Of a stretch of 64,000 nucleotides of DNA, positions 9,256-17,700 are shown in pieces. The position numbers were made by a program, and so were the translations under genes. Origin of the DNA: Candidatus Altimarinota bacterium (GTDB lineage Bacteria > Patescibacteriota > Gracilibacteria > JAUYGZ01); NCBI GenBank assembly GCA_029233985.1, contig JARGOK010000002.1:543409-607408 (forward strand), written 5' to 3'. Each line of letters starts with the position of its first letter. Position 1 is the stretch's first letter. The notes under the pieces are model-generated. The model did not search any database. It was given only the letters and a program-made list of their open reading frames with translations, and was not told where the DNA came from.

Positions 9256-9312
9256 GGGGTAAACAAATCTGAGAAGAACAGATTTTCGACTATGAATCTG
9301 AGCATTTACCCC
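9256..9312. promoter_or_regulatory. Nested hairpin with two mutually exclusive inner pairings
   Basis: GGGGTAAA (9256-9263) pairs with TTTACCCC (9305-9312). Inside, AAATCTG (9265-9271) pairs with CAGATTT (9279-9285). A second AATCTGAG copy at 9295-9302 could pair with the same CAGATT instead. The arrangement resembles a structured or switching RNA, but it lies upstream of the secE promoter, so it would be transcribed from another start or as the leader of the minus-strand cluster. Confidence 0.4.
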
Positions 9313-9357
9313 TCACTAGCCAATCTCCAACTCTGTAGTCTCAATACACTTCAACTC

Positions 9358-9386
9358 TTTACACAAACTCTGGAATAGAGTATTAT
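9358..9386 (+). promoter_or_regulatory. Sigma-70-type promoter of secE-nusG
   Basis: TTTACA (9358-9363) and TATTAT (9381-9386) are separated by exactly 17 bp, close to consensus. Transcription would begin near 9393, about 40 nt before the secE ATG. Confidence 0.75.
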
Positions 9387-9431
9387 TAGTAATGGAGGGA
9401 AAAAATCCCACCGCTTTTTTAAATTATTCTC

Positions 9432-9623
9432 ATGAGCAAATTCTTTTCATATTTCAAAGACAGCTATCACGAGCTCAAGCTCGTTACCTGGCCAAAACAA
9501 GACCTTCTCCTCAACCTTACGATTACCACAGTAATCTTCGTAATGATCTCTGGAGCATTTCTCGGACTAGCAGATTTTAGCTTTAGTGCGCTGTACCAAT
9601 GGCTCCTAAATCTTGGAGCATAA
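9432..9623 (+). CDS. secE: Preprotein translocase subunit SecE
   Basis: This 63-residue protein has the minimal bacterial SecE form: a short amphipathic N-terminus with the conserved ELKLVTWP motif (14-21) and one membrane helix (about 28-52). SecE clamps SecY in the inner-membrane translocon. The ATG at 9432 follows an A/T-rich leader without a clear Shine-Dalgarno site. The next gene is nusG, the usual partner. The promoter at 9358-9386 serves this gene. Confidence 0.93.
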   Translation: MSKFFSYFKDSYHELKLVTWPKQDLLLNLTITTVIFVMISGAFLGLADFSFSALYQWLLNLGA

Positions 9624-9660
9624 ACAAAACTCATCATTTCACCTCTTTAATACTATTCCT

Positions 9661-10518
9661 GTGACTGACGAAACCAACCAAAATGACTCATCTATCGATA
9701 CTCAAACAGATGAAAATCAAACATCTGAATCTGTAGAAGAAAGCTCTGCAAATACTCAATCAGAAACTGAAGAAGTATCAGCGAACACTCAAACTGATGA
9801 AACAGCAGAACAAGTACCTGATGAAGCTTCTGAGACAACTGAAGAGGTTTTTGAAGAACAAACTGAAGAAGCCGAATCACATGAAGAAGATAATGATGAG
9901 GAACCAGCTGAACTAGGGATTTTAGGAGCAACAATGCTCAAGCACGAAAAAAGAACAAACCTCAAAACATCTATTGGAAAACAAGCTCAAAACACCGGGC
10001 GAAACTGGTATGTAATCCACACTTATTCTGGATACGAAGACGCCGTAGAAAAAGCGCTTCGGCAAAGAATCGATTCCCTTAATATGCATGAGCTTATTTT
10101 CGATATCATCGTCCCAAAAGAAAGCACTATCACCATCAAAAAAGGAGAACACGTAACTGAAAAGAAACGTCTTTTCCCAGGGTATGTGCTTATCGAAATG
10201 ATTGTAACTGATGAAAGCTGGTATGTCGTAAGAAACACTCCAAATGTGACAGGATTTGTCGGGTCAGGTACTATCCCCGTCCCTGTCCATCCTGAGGAAT
10301 TCAACATCATTCAAAAACATCTCAAAAAAGAAGAACCAAAGTTCAAGATCGACTTTTCTGTCGGAGAACAAATTATCATCTCAGATGGTCCATTCAAGAG
10401 CTATGAAGGAATGGTCGACCAAATCGATGAGAAGAAAGGAAAACTCAAAGTACTGGTCACTATTTTTGGTCGAGAAACACCTGTCGAACTCGACTTTGTT
10501 CAGGTTAAAAAGAAATAA
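9661..10518 (+). CDS. nusG: Transcription termination/antitermination factor NusG with long acidic N-terminal extension
   Basis: The chosen start is GTG 9661 (285 residues), 37 nt after the secE stop; an in-frame TTG at 9613 would overlap secE. The NGN domain begins near residue 115 (NWYVIHTYSGYEDAVEKAL) and contains the usual PGYVLIEM core. The C-terminal KOW domain has GPFKSYEGMVDQ near residue 243 followed by FGRETPVELDF. NusG binds RNA polymerase and affects pausing, Rho termination and coupling to the ribosome. The first 110 or so residues are Glu/Gln/Thr/Ser-rich and highly acidic and are absent from ordinary NusG of about 180 residues. They are probably disordered. An intrinsic terminator follows immediately. 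Confidence 0.93.
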   Translation: MTDETNQNDSSIDTQTDENQTSESVEESSANTQSETEEVSANTQTDETAEQVPDEASETTEEVFEEQTEEAESHEEDNDEEPAELGILGATMLKHEKRTNLKTSIGKQAQNTGRNWYVIHTYSGYEDAVEKALRQRIDSLNMHELIFDIIVPKESTITIKKGEHVTEKKRLFPGYVLIEMIVTDESWYVVRNTPNVTGFVGSGTIPVPVHPEEFNIIQKHLKKEEPKFKIDFSVGEQIIISDGPFKSYEGMVDQIDEKKGKLKVLVTIFGRETPVELDFVQVKKK

Positions 10519-10540
10519 GACATCAACAAAGAAAAATCAA

Positions 10541-10576
10541 AATGGCTTCAGTTCTCGAGCTGAGGCCATTTTTTTA
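10541..10576 (+). terminator. Intrinsic terminator after nusG
   Basis: An 11-bp stem (AATGGCTTCAG with CTGAGGCCATT, one G-T wobble) closes an 8-nt loop and is followed by a run of seven T. It separates secE-nusG transcriptionally from the ribosomal protein genes downstream. Confidence 0.9.
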
Positions 10577-10622
10577 AACAGTTCATTATGATAAGCTTTC
10601 AGAGCACACGTTATCACAAGAA

Positions 10623-11177
10623 ATGACAAAAAAATTATCATCATCGCATCAGATAGCCCTAAGCATAGCTGTTTTAAGCATCATGAGTGGGTTTCTCTGG
10701 AGCATCGATGTACAACAAAACAATATCGAAACATCTGAGTGGAATATGGGATCTCTCATAACTTCTCTTTTTGAAAAAACCAGCATCAACTCTTCACTCC
10801 TTGAACAAACAAGCCTCTCAAAGGCTCAATTGAGCTCTGAATCAAATGCAGATTTTTTCTTTAAAGACATGTTAAAACTTCCAGAAGGCAACACAACCAT
10901 TCAGTACAGCATTCTAGAACCAAATATTTTAATCTCAGAACTCTCTAGCAACAGTCCACAACTCATCATCAAACACCTCATTGAACAAAAAAAGAGTTCA
11001 TACTCATTTAACGTCATCAATGCCGGTACATTTTACTTGAATCAAGAGCCTATTTCAGAAAAAACCCACAACTTCCTCGCTATTACGCTAGAGAAAAAAA
11101 TCTTTGGATTTCAATATCACCCAAAAGACCATCATTTCGTGCTAGAAATCATTGACGCACTCCAAAAAAAACAGTAA
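10623..11177 (+). CDS. Unknown membrane-anchored protein
   Basis: This 184-residue protein starts at ATG 10623. It has one N-terminal hydrophobic helix (about 11-28, ALSIAVLSIMSGFLWSI), so it is probably an anchored protein facing outwards. The remainder is soluble, Ser/Asn-rich, with no motif I recognise. The gene sits between the nusG terminator and rplK. These are usually adjacent in bacteria, so it interrupts a conserved block. Neighbours give no functional hint, and a lineage-specific protein is the safest description. Confidence 0.6.
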   Translation: MTKKLSSSHQIALSIAVLSIMSGFLWSIDVQQNNIETSEWNMGSLITSLFEKTSINSSLLEQTSLSKAQLSSESNADFFFKDMLKLPEGNTTIQYSILEPNILISELSSNSPQLIIKHLIEQKKSSYSFNVINAGTFYLNQEPISEKTHNFLAITLEKKIFGFQYHPKDHHFVLEIIDALQKKQ

Positions 11178-11236
11178 AATCCCTTAGCAAATACCATTTT
11201 GCAAACTACAGGACCTAAAGAAATTCTTTCCCTAGC

Positions 11237-11268
11237 GCTCCTACAGTTCTTACAGTTCCTAACGCTCG
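11237..11268 (+). repeat. Dispersed 5' repeat, CTACAGTTCTTACAGTTC type
   Basis: This short pyrimidine-rich repeat lies just before rplK. A close relative lies at 53611-53640 before comF, and a looser relative of CTCCTAACT units precedes the penicillin-binding protein gene. All are sense-oriented and close to a start codon. Confidence 0.45.
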
Positions 11269-11274
11269 AATAAT

Positions 11275-11697
11275 ATGGCTGAAATCGTAAAAAAAATTAA
11301 ACTTCAAATCCAAGCAGGACAAGCAAATCCAGCTCCTCCAGTAGGACCTGTGCTTTCTCAAGCCGGGATCAATATTCAAGACTTCTGTGCTCAATTCAAT
11401 GACAAGTCAAAAGATCGAATGGGACAAGTCGTTCCTGTTTCTATCTTTGTCTACGACGACAAGAGCTTCAAATTCAACCTCCACGAAGCACCTGCTTCTC
11501 ATCTCATCAAAGGAAAGATCAAGCTCAAGAAAGGATCTGGAGAACCTCACAAAACAAAGGTTGGAAGCATCACAAAAAAACAACTCGAAGAAATCTACGA
11601 AGTAAAAAAGGATGAGCTTAGTGCAAATGATGTAGAAGGAGGAGTCAAAATCCTCGCAGGAACTGCCCGGTCTATGGGAGTAACTGTTGAATGGTAA
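11275..11697 (+). CDS. rplK: Large ribosomal subunit protein uL11
   Basis: The 140-residue length is standard for L11. The N-terminal domain carries the conserved IQAGQANPAPPVGPVLSQAG segment, and the C-terminal rRNA-binding domain ends in GTARSMGVTVEW. L11 binds the GTPase-associated region of 23S rRNA and supports factor-dependent steps of translation. The ATG at 11275 follows a repeat-like pyrimidine-rich leader without a clear Shine-Dalgarno site. rplA follows after a 117-bp structured spacer. Confidence 0.96.
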   Translation: MAEIVKKIKLQIQAGQANPAPPVGPVLSQAGINIQDFCAQFNDKSKDRMGQVVPVSIFVYDDKSFKFNLHEAPASHLIKGKIKLKKGSGEPHKTKVGSITKKQLEEIYEVKKDELSANDVEGGVKILAGTARSMGVTVEW

Positions 11698-11712
11698 AAA
11701 CCTTGTGAACTC

Positions 11713-11800
11713 GAGCGCCTTAGCACTAGCTAAGGCTCTTTCAGATCCTAAGGGTCATTTTATTCGTGGGAGTCACTCCTCTGGAGGACGCTTGTACCAC
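11713..11800 (+). promoter_or_regulatory. Structured rplK-rplA spacer
   Basis: Three potential RNA hairpins lie in the 117-nt spacer. GCCTTAGC/GCTAAGGC (11717-11736) is perfect with an ACTA loop. GATCC-TAA-GGGTC (11744-11756) is followed by an A/T-rich run. GTGG...CCAC (11766-11800) encloses TCCT-CTGG-AGGA (11777-11788). L1 is known to repress its own mRNA in other bacteria, so an L1-responsive leader or attenuator is possible. The specific assignment is inference. Confidence 0.45.
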
Positions 11801-11814
11801 TAACCCCATATCGT

Positions 11815-12558
11815 ATGGCTAAAAAAGATACAGCTGCAAAAACTGTAGCACCACCAGTAAAGAGTGGAGAGAAAAAACACGGAAAGAAGTACCGAGCAGT
11901 CGCTGCAAATGTCGACCGCGAAAAACTCCACACAATCGATGAAGCAATCGAGCTTCTTTTACAAACATCTACTACAAAGTTTGACAGTTCTGTTGAAATC
12001 CACACCAATCTCGGTATCGATCCAAAACATGCGGATCAAATCATTCGCGGAACCATTGCATTGCCAAACGGAACAGGAAAAGACCTCAGAGTAATCGCAT
12101 TTGTCGATGAAGGGAAAGTATCAGACGCAAAAGCCGCAGGAGCTACCGAAGCCGGTGCAGAAGACCTTGTCGAGAAAATAGCAAAAGGATGGATGGACTT
12201 TGATGTCGCTGTAGCTGCTCCAGACCAAATGAGACACTTGGGAAAAATCGCAAAAACACTAGGTCAAAAAGGCCTCATGCCAAATCCTAAAGCAGGAACT
12301 GTATCACCAGACCCAGCTGCTGCTATCTCAGAAATCAAGAAGGGACGAATTGAGTACAAAAATGACAAACAAGGAAACACTCACAACCTCTTTGGAAAAG
12401 TCTCTTTTGGGGCTGAAAAACTCAAAGAAAACCTTCAACTCATCCTGAAGACAATAAAGGATGCTAAGCCTTCTGGAGTAAAAGGAACCTATATCAATAA
12501 TGTCTCTGTATGCACCGCCATGGGGCCTGGGATAAAAATTGATCCTTCAAACATCTAA
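11815..12558 (+). CDS. rplA: Large ribosomal subunit protein uL1
   Basis: This 247-residue protein has the L1 family core: VEIHTNLGIDPKHADQ, the RGTIALPNGTGK segment and GQKGLMPNPKAGTV. An N-terminal basic extension of about 20 residues (KKDTAAKTVAPPVKSGEKK) makes it slightly longer than typical L1 (about 230). L1 forms the mobile stalk near the ribosomal E site and often represses its own operon. The start is ATG 11815 after the structured spacer, and a strong intrinsic terminator follows. rplJ and rplL, often next, are absent here. Confidence 0.96.
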   Translation: MAKKDTAAKTVAPPVKSGEKKHGKKYRAVAANVDREKLHTIDEAIELLLQTSTTKFDSSVEIHTNLGIDPKHADQIIRGTIALPNGTGKDLRVIAFVDEGKVSDAKAAGATEAGAEDLVEKIAKGWMDFDVAVAAPDQMRHLGKIAKTLGQKGLMPNPKAGTVSPDPAAAISEIKKGRIEYKNDKQGNTHNLFGKVSFGAEKLKENLQLILKTIKDAKPSGVKGTYINNVSVCTAMGPGIKIDPSNI

Positions 12559-12580
12559 TAAGAAAACAATAAAGACTACT

Positions 12581-12613
12581 AAAAGCGAGATCAAAACTGG
12601 TCTCGCTTTTTAA
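12581..12613 (+). terminator. Intrinsic terminator after rplA
   Basis: Perfect 10-bp arms (AAAAGCGAGA and TCTCGCTTTT) enclose TCAAAACTGG and are followed by more T/A. It ends the rplK-rplA unit. Confidence 0.88.
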
Positions 12614-12675
12614 TTTTCTTTTCCTTAATATCCTAATAGTCCCAGTCGTCTTAAAAATCTTAACCGCCCATTCTT

Positions 12676-13200
12676 ATGAAAGTGAAAATCCAACGCCTCG
12701 ACAAATCTCTACCACTTCCCATGTACGAAACCGAAGGATCAGTCGGCTTTGATTTTTTAGCCCGTGAAGAAATGACCATCGAGCCTGGGGCAATTACTCT
12801 CATTCCTGGAAACGTCATAGTAGAAGCCCCAAAGGGATACATGCTCGCCGTTGCATCACGATCTTCTACCCCTCGCAAGAAAGGTCTCACCATGCCACAT
12901 GGCTTTGGAGTGATCGACCAAGACTATTGTGGACCTAAGGACGAAATAAAAATCCAAGTATACAATTTCAAAGACGAAGCCGTTACTATCCAAAAAGGAG
13001 ACAAAATTGCTCAAGGAATGTTTGTCCGAGTAGACACCTTTGAATTTGAAGAAGTCGATCAGATCAAAGCTAAATCACGAGGAGGATTTGGATCTACCGG
13101 AGGACACATACAACAAGACAAACGCCCTGAAGGTCTCAAATCAGATAATCCAATGAGTGCAATCCACCCTATCCATGATCCAGTGAAAGAAGAGGTCTAA
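12676..13200 (+). CDS. dut: dUTP diphosphatase (trimeric dUTPase family)
   Basis: All five trimeric dUTPase motifs are present in order in 174 residues: GSVGFDFLA (21-29), ASRSS (60-64), GVIDQDYCG (78-86), GDKIAQ (108-113) and RGGFGSTGG (135-143). The Asp of motif 3 is the catalytic base in the family. The enzyme hydrolyses dUTP to dUMP and pyrophosphate, keeping uracil out of DNA and feeding dTMP synthesis. A C-terminal tail of about 30 residues beyond motif 5 is unusual and of unknown role. A dCTP deaminase lies at 60671-61234. The gene ends 5 bp from the convergent neighbour. Confidence 0.92.
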   Translation: MKVKIQRLDKSLPLPMYETEGSVGFDFLAREEMTIEPGAITLIPGNVIVEAPKGYMLAVASRSSTPRKKGLTMPHGFGVIDQDYCGPKDEIKIQVYNFKDEAVTIQKGDKIAQGMFVRVDTFEFEEVDQIKAKSRGGFGSTGGHIQQDKRPEGLKSDNPMSAIHPIHDPVKEEV

Positions 13201-13205
13201 AACTA

Positions 13206-13970
13206 TTACTTTCTCCAGAGTGCAGCAGGTGAGCTCTGTCGATATTCTCCTGTTACAACACTCCCGTTAAATACATCTTTTGGAAAAGATTGTCTTGGAG
13301 CAACAGCTCCATGCTTTGAAGGATCATGGTATGCACCTACAAAGTCATTCAACTCTTGTATTGAATATCCAAGAGAATTAACCATTAAATTATTTTTAAA
13401 TCTTCTTCGAAAACCTTGAAGAAGAGCAGCACTATCAGCAGTCAAATCAATCGGGAGATCGTCAAACACAATATCTCGTGTGTTCATTTTCACAAAGGAA
13501 GGAACTTCAGATCGAGACAAATCTTTTTTAGGTGAAAAGTTCTCAAGTGGATCACTATCTTTTGACAAAACCAATACAGAATCTTTCGCCAATACTCCTC
13601 CATACAAACTTCGAAACTGTCTGTTGCAAGCATCAGGAGCGTCAAGGACATCAAAGAGAGAGACAGCAGGAGATATCCCAAAATGCTCTCCATGAGTGCT
13701 TCCAACATATTTAGAAACTGGAAGAGAAGCCTCAACATCACTCTTCTTGTCACGCAAAGAAATATCATCACCACCAAAAAAATCAGCCATACCCGTTTTT
13801 ATTCGAGGTCCCAGATCATTCAAAGAAGCGACCAAAAGAACAACACCAAACATGGATATATACGTACCCATATTATTAAATACCCTGCTTCTAAGTGAAG
13901 CTCGTTCTATCTGCTGTTCCTCTATTGGAAGGCTTTCTTCCTGAAAGTCTGGCAAGTGTTCAAGTCCCAT
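13206..13970 (-). CDS. Unknown single-pass membrane protein
   Basis: This 254-residue protein starts at ATG 13970. A charged N-terminus of about 30 residues is followed by one membrane helix (about 33-50, MGTYISMFGVVLLVASL) and a soluble domain of about 200 residues with two Cys. No known family motif is evident. It is followed closely by dut on the opposite strand, with only 5 bp between stops. It has the same layout (short cytoplasmic tail, one helix, soluble domain) as the next gene, with which it may be cotranscribed. Confidence 0.6.
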   Translation of the reverse strand: MGLEHLPDFQEESLPIEEQQIERASLRSRVFNNMGTYISMFGVVLLVASLNDLGPRIKTGMADFFGGDDISLRDKKSDVEASLPVSKYVGSTHGEHFGISPAVSLFDVLDAPDACNRQFRSLYGGVLAKDSVLVLSKDSDPLENFSPKKDLSRSEVPSFVKMNTRDIVFDDLPIDLTADSAALLQGFRRRFKNNLMVNSLGYSIQELNDFVGAYHDPSKHGAVAPRQSFPKDVFNGSVVTGEYRQSSPAALWRK

Positions 13971-14055
13971 AAGAATAGATAAAGAGTTAAGGTTTTATTG
14001 CTCTAGGTTCAAGCCAAACGGTCAAGTCTAGCAAAGAGAAAACTGATATTAAAGA

Positions 14056-14751
14056 CTATCGTACTTGTTTCTTTCTCATTTCAAGATCGTGCACTATCAA
14101 CTCCAAATCACTGAAGAAAATCCCAGTATATCCTTTTCTCTGATCTGGTGAGATCTTCTTTCCCTGCTCAAGAACAGATTTCACTACACGAAGAGCTTCA
14201 TCTGGACTATTGCTTCTCAACCAGACTAATCCTTCTCGAAAACCTGTCCCAGCAAGAGGACCAGAAAACACCTTATCAATTTGATCACCAGTCATACCCT
14301 GGAGTTGAAACTCAAATTTATAGACAGCAGACAGATCAGGACGCTTTGTTGTTTTTTCAGTTCCTAAGGCAGACATATCTTTATCACTCACTTCTTGTTG
14401 TTTTTTTAAAGGTGGTGATTGAAGAGGAATTTCATAATCTTTTAATACTGAAGTCACATTTGCAGATTCAGATTTAAAAGGTTTTGGAGACTGTTGGATT
14501 TGAAACTGTTTTCTTCTCACTTTACTTATCTCAGAAGAGAGTATCGACATTTGAGCATCATGAGCCGCAAACTTCCGAGATCTTTTTCGAGCATCATTTG
14601 GAATACCAGTAATCATATATATAGCTGCAGAAAACGTAGCAAGAAAAGTTAAGACCGCAGCAGAAGTTTTTAGCGTTTCCCAATCAATATTCTTTTTTTG
14701 AGGGAAATGAGAAGGTAAACCAGAGTTTTCAGAAAATTGAGGTGTGCTCAT
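14056..14751 (-). CDS. Unknown single-pass membrane protein
   Basis: The start is ATG 14751 (231 residues); an in-frame TTG at 14757 is an alternative. A membrane helix lies at about 30-50 (SAAVLTFLATFSAAIYMITG) after a short polar tail. The rest is Lys/Gln/Ser-rich, predicted partly helical, and ends in basic residues. No family is recognised. It is placed between the unknown membrane protein at 13206-13970 and the large amidase/SpoIID gene on the same strand, which suggests an envelope role at most. The gene ends with TAG. Confidence 0.6.
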   Translation of the reverse strand: MSTPQFSENSGLPSHFPQKKNIDWETLKTSAAVLTFLATFSAAIYMITGIPNDARKRSRKFAAHDAQMSILSSEISKVRRKQFQIQQSPKPFKSESANVTSVLKDYEIPLQSPPLKKQQEVSDKDMSALGTEKTTKRPDLSAVYKFEFQLQGMTGDQIDKVFSGPLAGTGFREGLVWLRSNSPDEALRVVKSVLEQGKKISPDQRKGYTGIFFSDLELIVHDLEMRKKQVR

Positions 14752-14787
14752 AGACAACAGTTTAATTTATCGCATTATAATAAATTG

Positions 14788-17700
14788 TCAGTATTTGTCA
14801 ACAAAAACACCTCTGTAATAGTATCCAATAATATCCCGATAATTCTTTCCATTTCGAGCCATCTGCGTCGCTCCATAACCACTCAATCCCACTTGATGAC
14901 CACAAGACTGAAGACCAGACCGTCCAGGATCATCTCCCAAAGGGTCGCCCACCGATTGAAAAACATCGCCAAAACTCTGGAAATACTCATTCCCATTCCA
15001 TACCTCATCCCAACTCTTCGTTCGTTCTCCATCCGTACAAGAAAAATAAGCGGCCCTCAGTACCAAATTCTCTTTTTTTAGATTTTGTCTTTTTATTGGT
15101 GATGATTCCACCATCACAACTTCACCCACTGTATCTTTCAAAACTTGCTGCCATTTAGGAGACCGTTCCTCAAACCCAAAACCTAAATATTTTTGAAAAA
15201 TAGCTGGACTTTCAGCCGCATTATAAGGCTTTCCAGGAAATTTTTTATAATCAGATATCAGATAATGAAGCGCGTAACTCCTCGCCAAGACAGCAATCGT
15301 TTTTCTTTTCTCTTCTGGCTGATCGGTACTTTCTGGCACCTCGGCAACCCCCTTCATATAGTCTTCGAGAGATAATTCATTAATCAATACTACCTTGTCA
15401 TCTACCTCTCGTATTTCAAGAATATTTCGGTACGTATTGTCATTGTAGGTCCGACTCCCAAAAGTCTTGGATCGATCCCAATTCACTACTTCCAAAGCTG
15501 GCCTATCCTGAGCTTGAATTCGATAGACCTTCCCTCCTGCTACATCTTTCTTTACAATTCGAAAAACCTCACCTCCTTCATACGTCCTAAAAGAACCATT
15601 TATCATTGCCAAAAACTTCCCAGACGAAGTAATTTCCACGACATCTTGATCAAAATCAGATAACCACACTCTCATAGCTGGAATATCACCTGACTCTTCT
15701 ACAAAATCTAAACCCTGTTGCTGAACTGGAGCTTCAATAATCTGTGCAACCTTTTCTCGCTCGTTTGCTACAGAGCTTACGTTTTTTTCTACTCCTTGTT
15801 TTAAATTTTGAGTTTTGAGTTTTGTGCTTTCTCCTCCATCTCTACCAGGGACAGAAAACACTCCAAACCCCTTTTTCACCTTTACTCTCTGTCCTTTCAC
15901 CACCGGCTCAAAAGTATCTGATATCTCTCTCCGGGGTGACCTCTTCACTTCAAGTTGTAAGACAAAAGTACCAATCTGCCCTGGCATCACGATATCTTGT
16001 TGCAAGACTCCAGCAATCTTTCGATTCCTCCATGACCGATGAATCAAATCAGCTGTATCCTTCACTTGAAGACTCACTGCATCATTTCCTTCAGCATACC
16101 AAGGCACGTTTCCGACGTTTTTGTACTCGACCCACTCTTCATAGACACCTTTTTCTCGAGAAATGGAATCTGTACTCTGTCCAATTTTTTCGAATACCAG
16201 CTGAGGACGTCCCGAAGCCGTTAATTTTTCTTCAAAATCAAGCGTCTCTTTCCGAAACCGTCTCACTTCGAGAAATGAAGGAAGTCCATCAAGGCCAATT
16301 GTTCCTTGAACAAACACATTCCGGTCTCCATAACCAGCTCTCACTGGTACAGACAAAACAATTCCATCGTTCTTTTTCACTGCACGATTCACATCAATCC
16401 GATCTCCACCATCCAATTGAAACCACACCATTCCTGGCTCCCAATCAAAATTACTCGTATTATTCAGAGAAAATTCTACCAATTTTTCCGTTCCTTTTTG
16501 CAGGCGAATCCTTCGCTCTACAGTTTCGAGTTCAACAGCAAAAAGAGGGTTCTCTACTGAAAGAGCCATTTTTATCGCAGTTCCTTGGAATCCTTTTTCA
16601 GATCCCATCACCGGCAAATACTCGAATTCCACACTCCCTTTTCTTTGCTGAGCTGGCAGATCTACAGAAACAACAGCTGTTTCACCAGGGTCTACCACAT
16701 TTGCGAATGAAACAGATGGCGCGTTTGTATTCACAAATACTCGATTCCTTCGACGGGTCACGGGCTTGAGCACGACTTGATATTCTCCAGAATTCAACCA
16801 AGAGAAATTCGAAGTATTTTTGATTTGTAATGAAATAGATGATTCTTGCCCCACTAGCACACGTTCAGTCAGGTCACTCCCCTCTTTGACTTCATATCGA
16901 TATCGAGGACGAGGTACAACAGATGTCATCACAAAAGTTTCCTTCATCTCTTCTCTACCATTCAAAAGAACCTGCATTTGCAGTTTTTTTCGCCCAGCTT
17001 CAAATCCACCAATAAAAACTATCGGAACATCAATAGTTGCCTGAGGGAAAACACTAATCCCAGCAAGATTTGCATAATTTTTTCCATTTTGATCAAAAAT
17101 TTCGAGAGAATTCCACGATACGGTTCCAGTATTCCGAATTGTCACGGACTCCATAACTTCAGTCAGAGGAGGGATGTTTACTACTGAAGGAACCCCAGAC
17201 ACACTATATCCATAGGTATCAGCGCTTTCGACATTGATTTCACCAGCAACAGCTGTTCGAAGTCGTGACATCATACTTTTCATATGTCTACCAGGACACG
17301 CTGTGGCACCTCTACCTATAAGAGATGAAGTAACCTCCCCAATTTCTCCATGTGTCACAATATGAGGTAATATTTCTCCTCGAAAAGAAGATTTCCCTTG
17401 AGGATTAATCTTGTATTTTTCCACCAGCTGCTGAGTAATCTGAACGAGTCCATCATACTGTTGTCTTGGAACACGAATATTTTCAAAATTTCCCATAAGA
17501 GACACACCAATGGTGTTTGAGTTTTGACACAACACATGACCACCTATCACATTTTGACCTCCTGCTCTTCCTTCATATACATTTCCATAAGGATCTACTA
17601 AATAATGATATCCAAGATCTCCCCATCCTCTGCTAACAGTATGAAAGCGGTAAATAGCCTGTACTGACAAGCGATAATCAAACTGATCAATACGTCCATC

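Larger units (their letters stand above)
9050..9431. other. Divergent intergenic region between membrane-protein cluster and secE
   Basis: This 382-bp gap holds the secE promoter at 9358-9386, a nested inverted-repeat element at 9256-9312 and a perfect palindrome at 9115-9130. No tRNA gene was recognised, although tRNA-Trp often precedes secE in other bacteria. No convincing protein gene is present. Confidence 0.6.

Noticed and set aside
14788..14790. Possible UGA=Gly recoding (amidase/SpoIID ends in TGA)
   Set aside because: TGA also ends the rhodanese, glycosyltransferase, toxin, antitoxin and Dcd genes at sensible family lengths, so it is read as stop.
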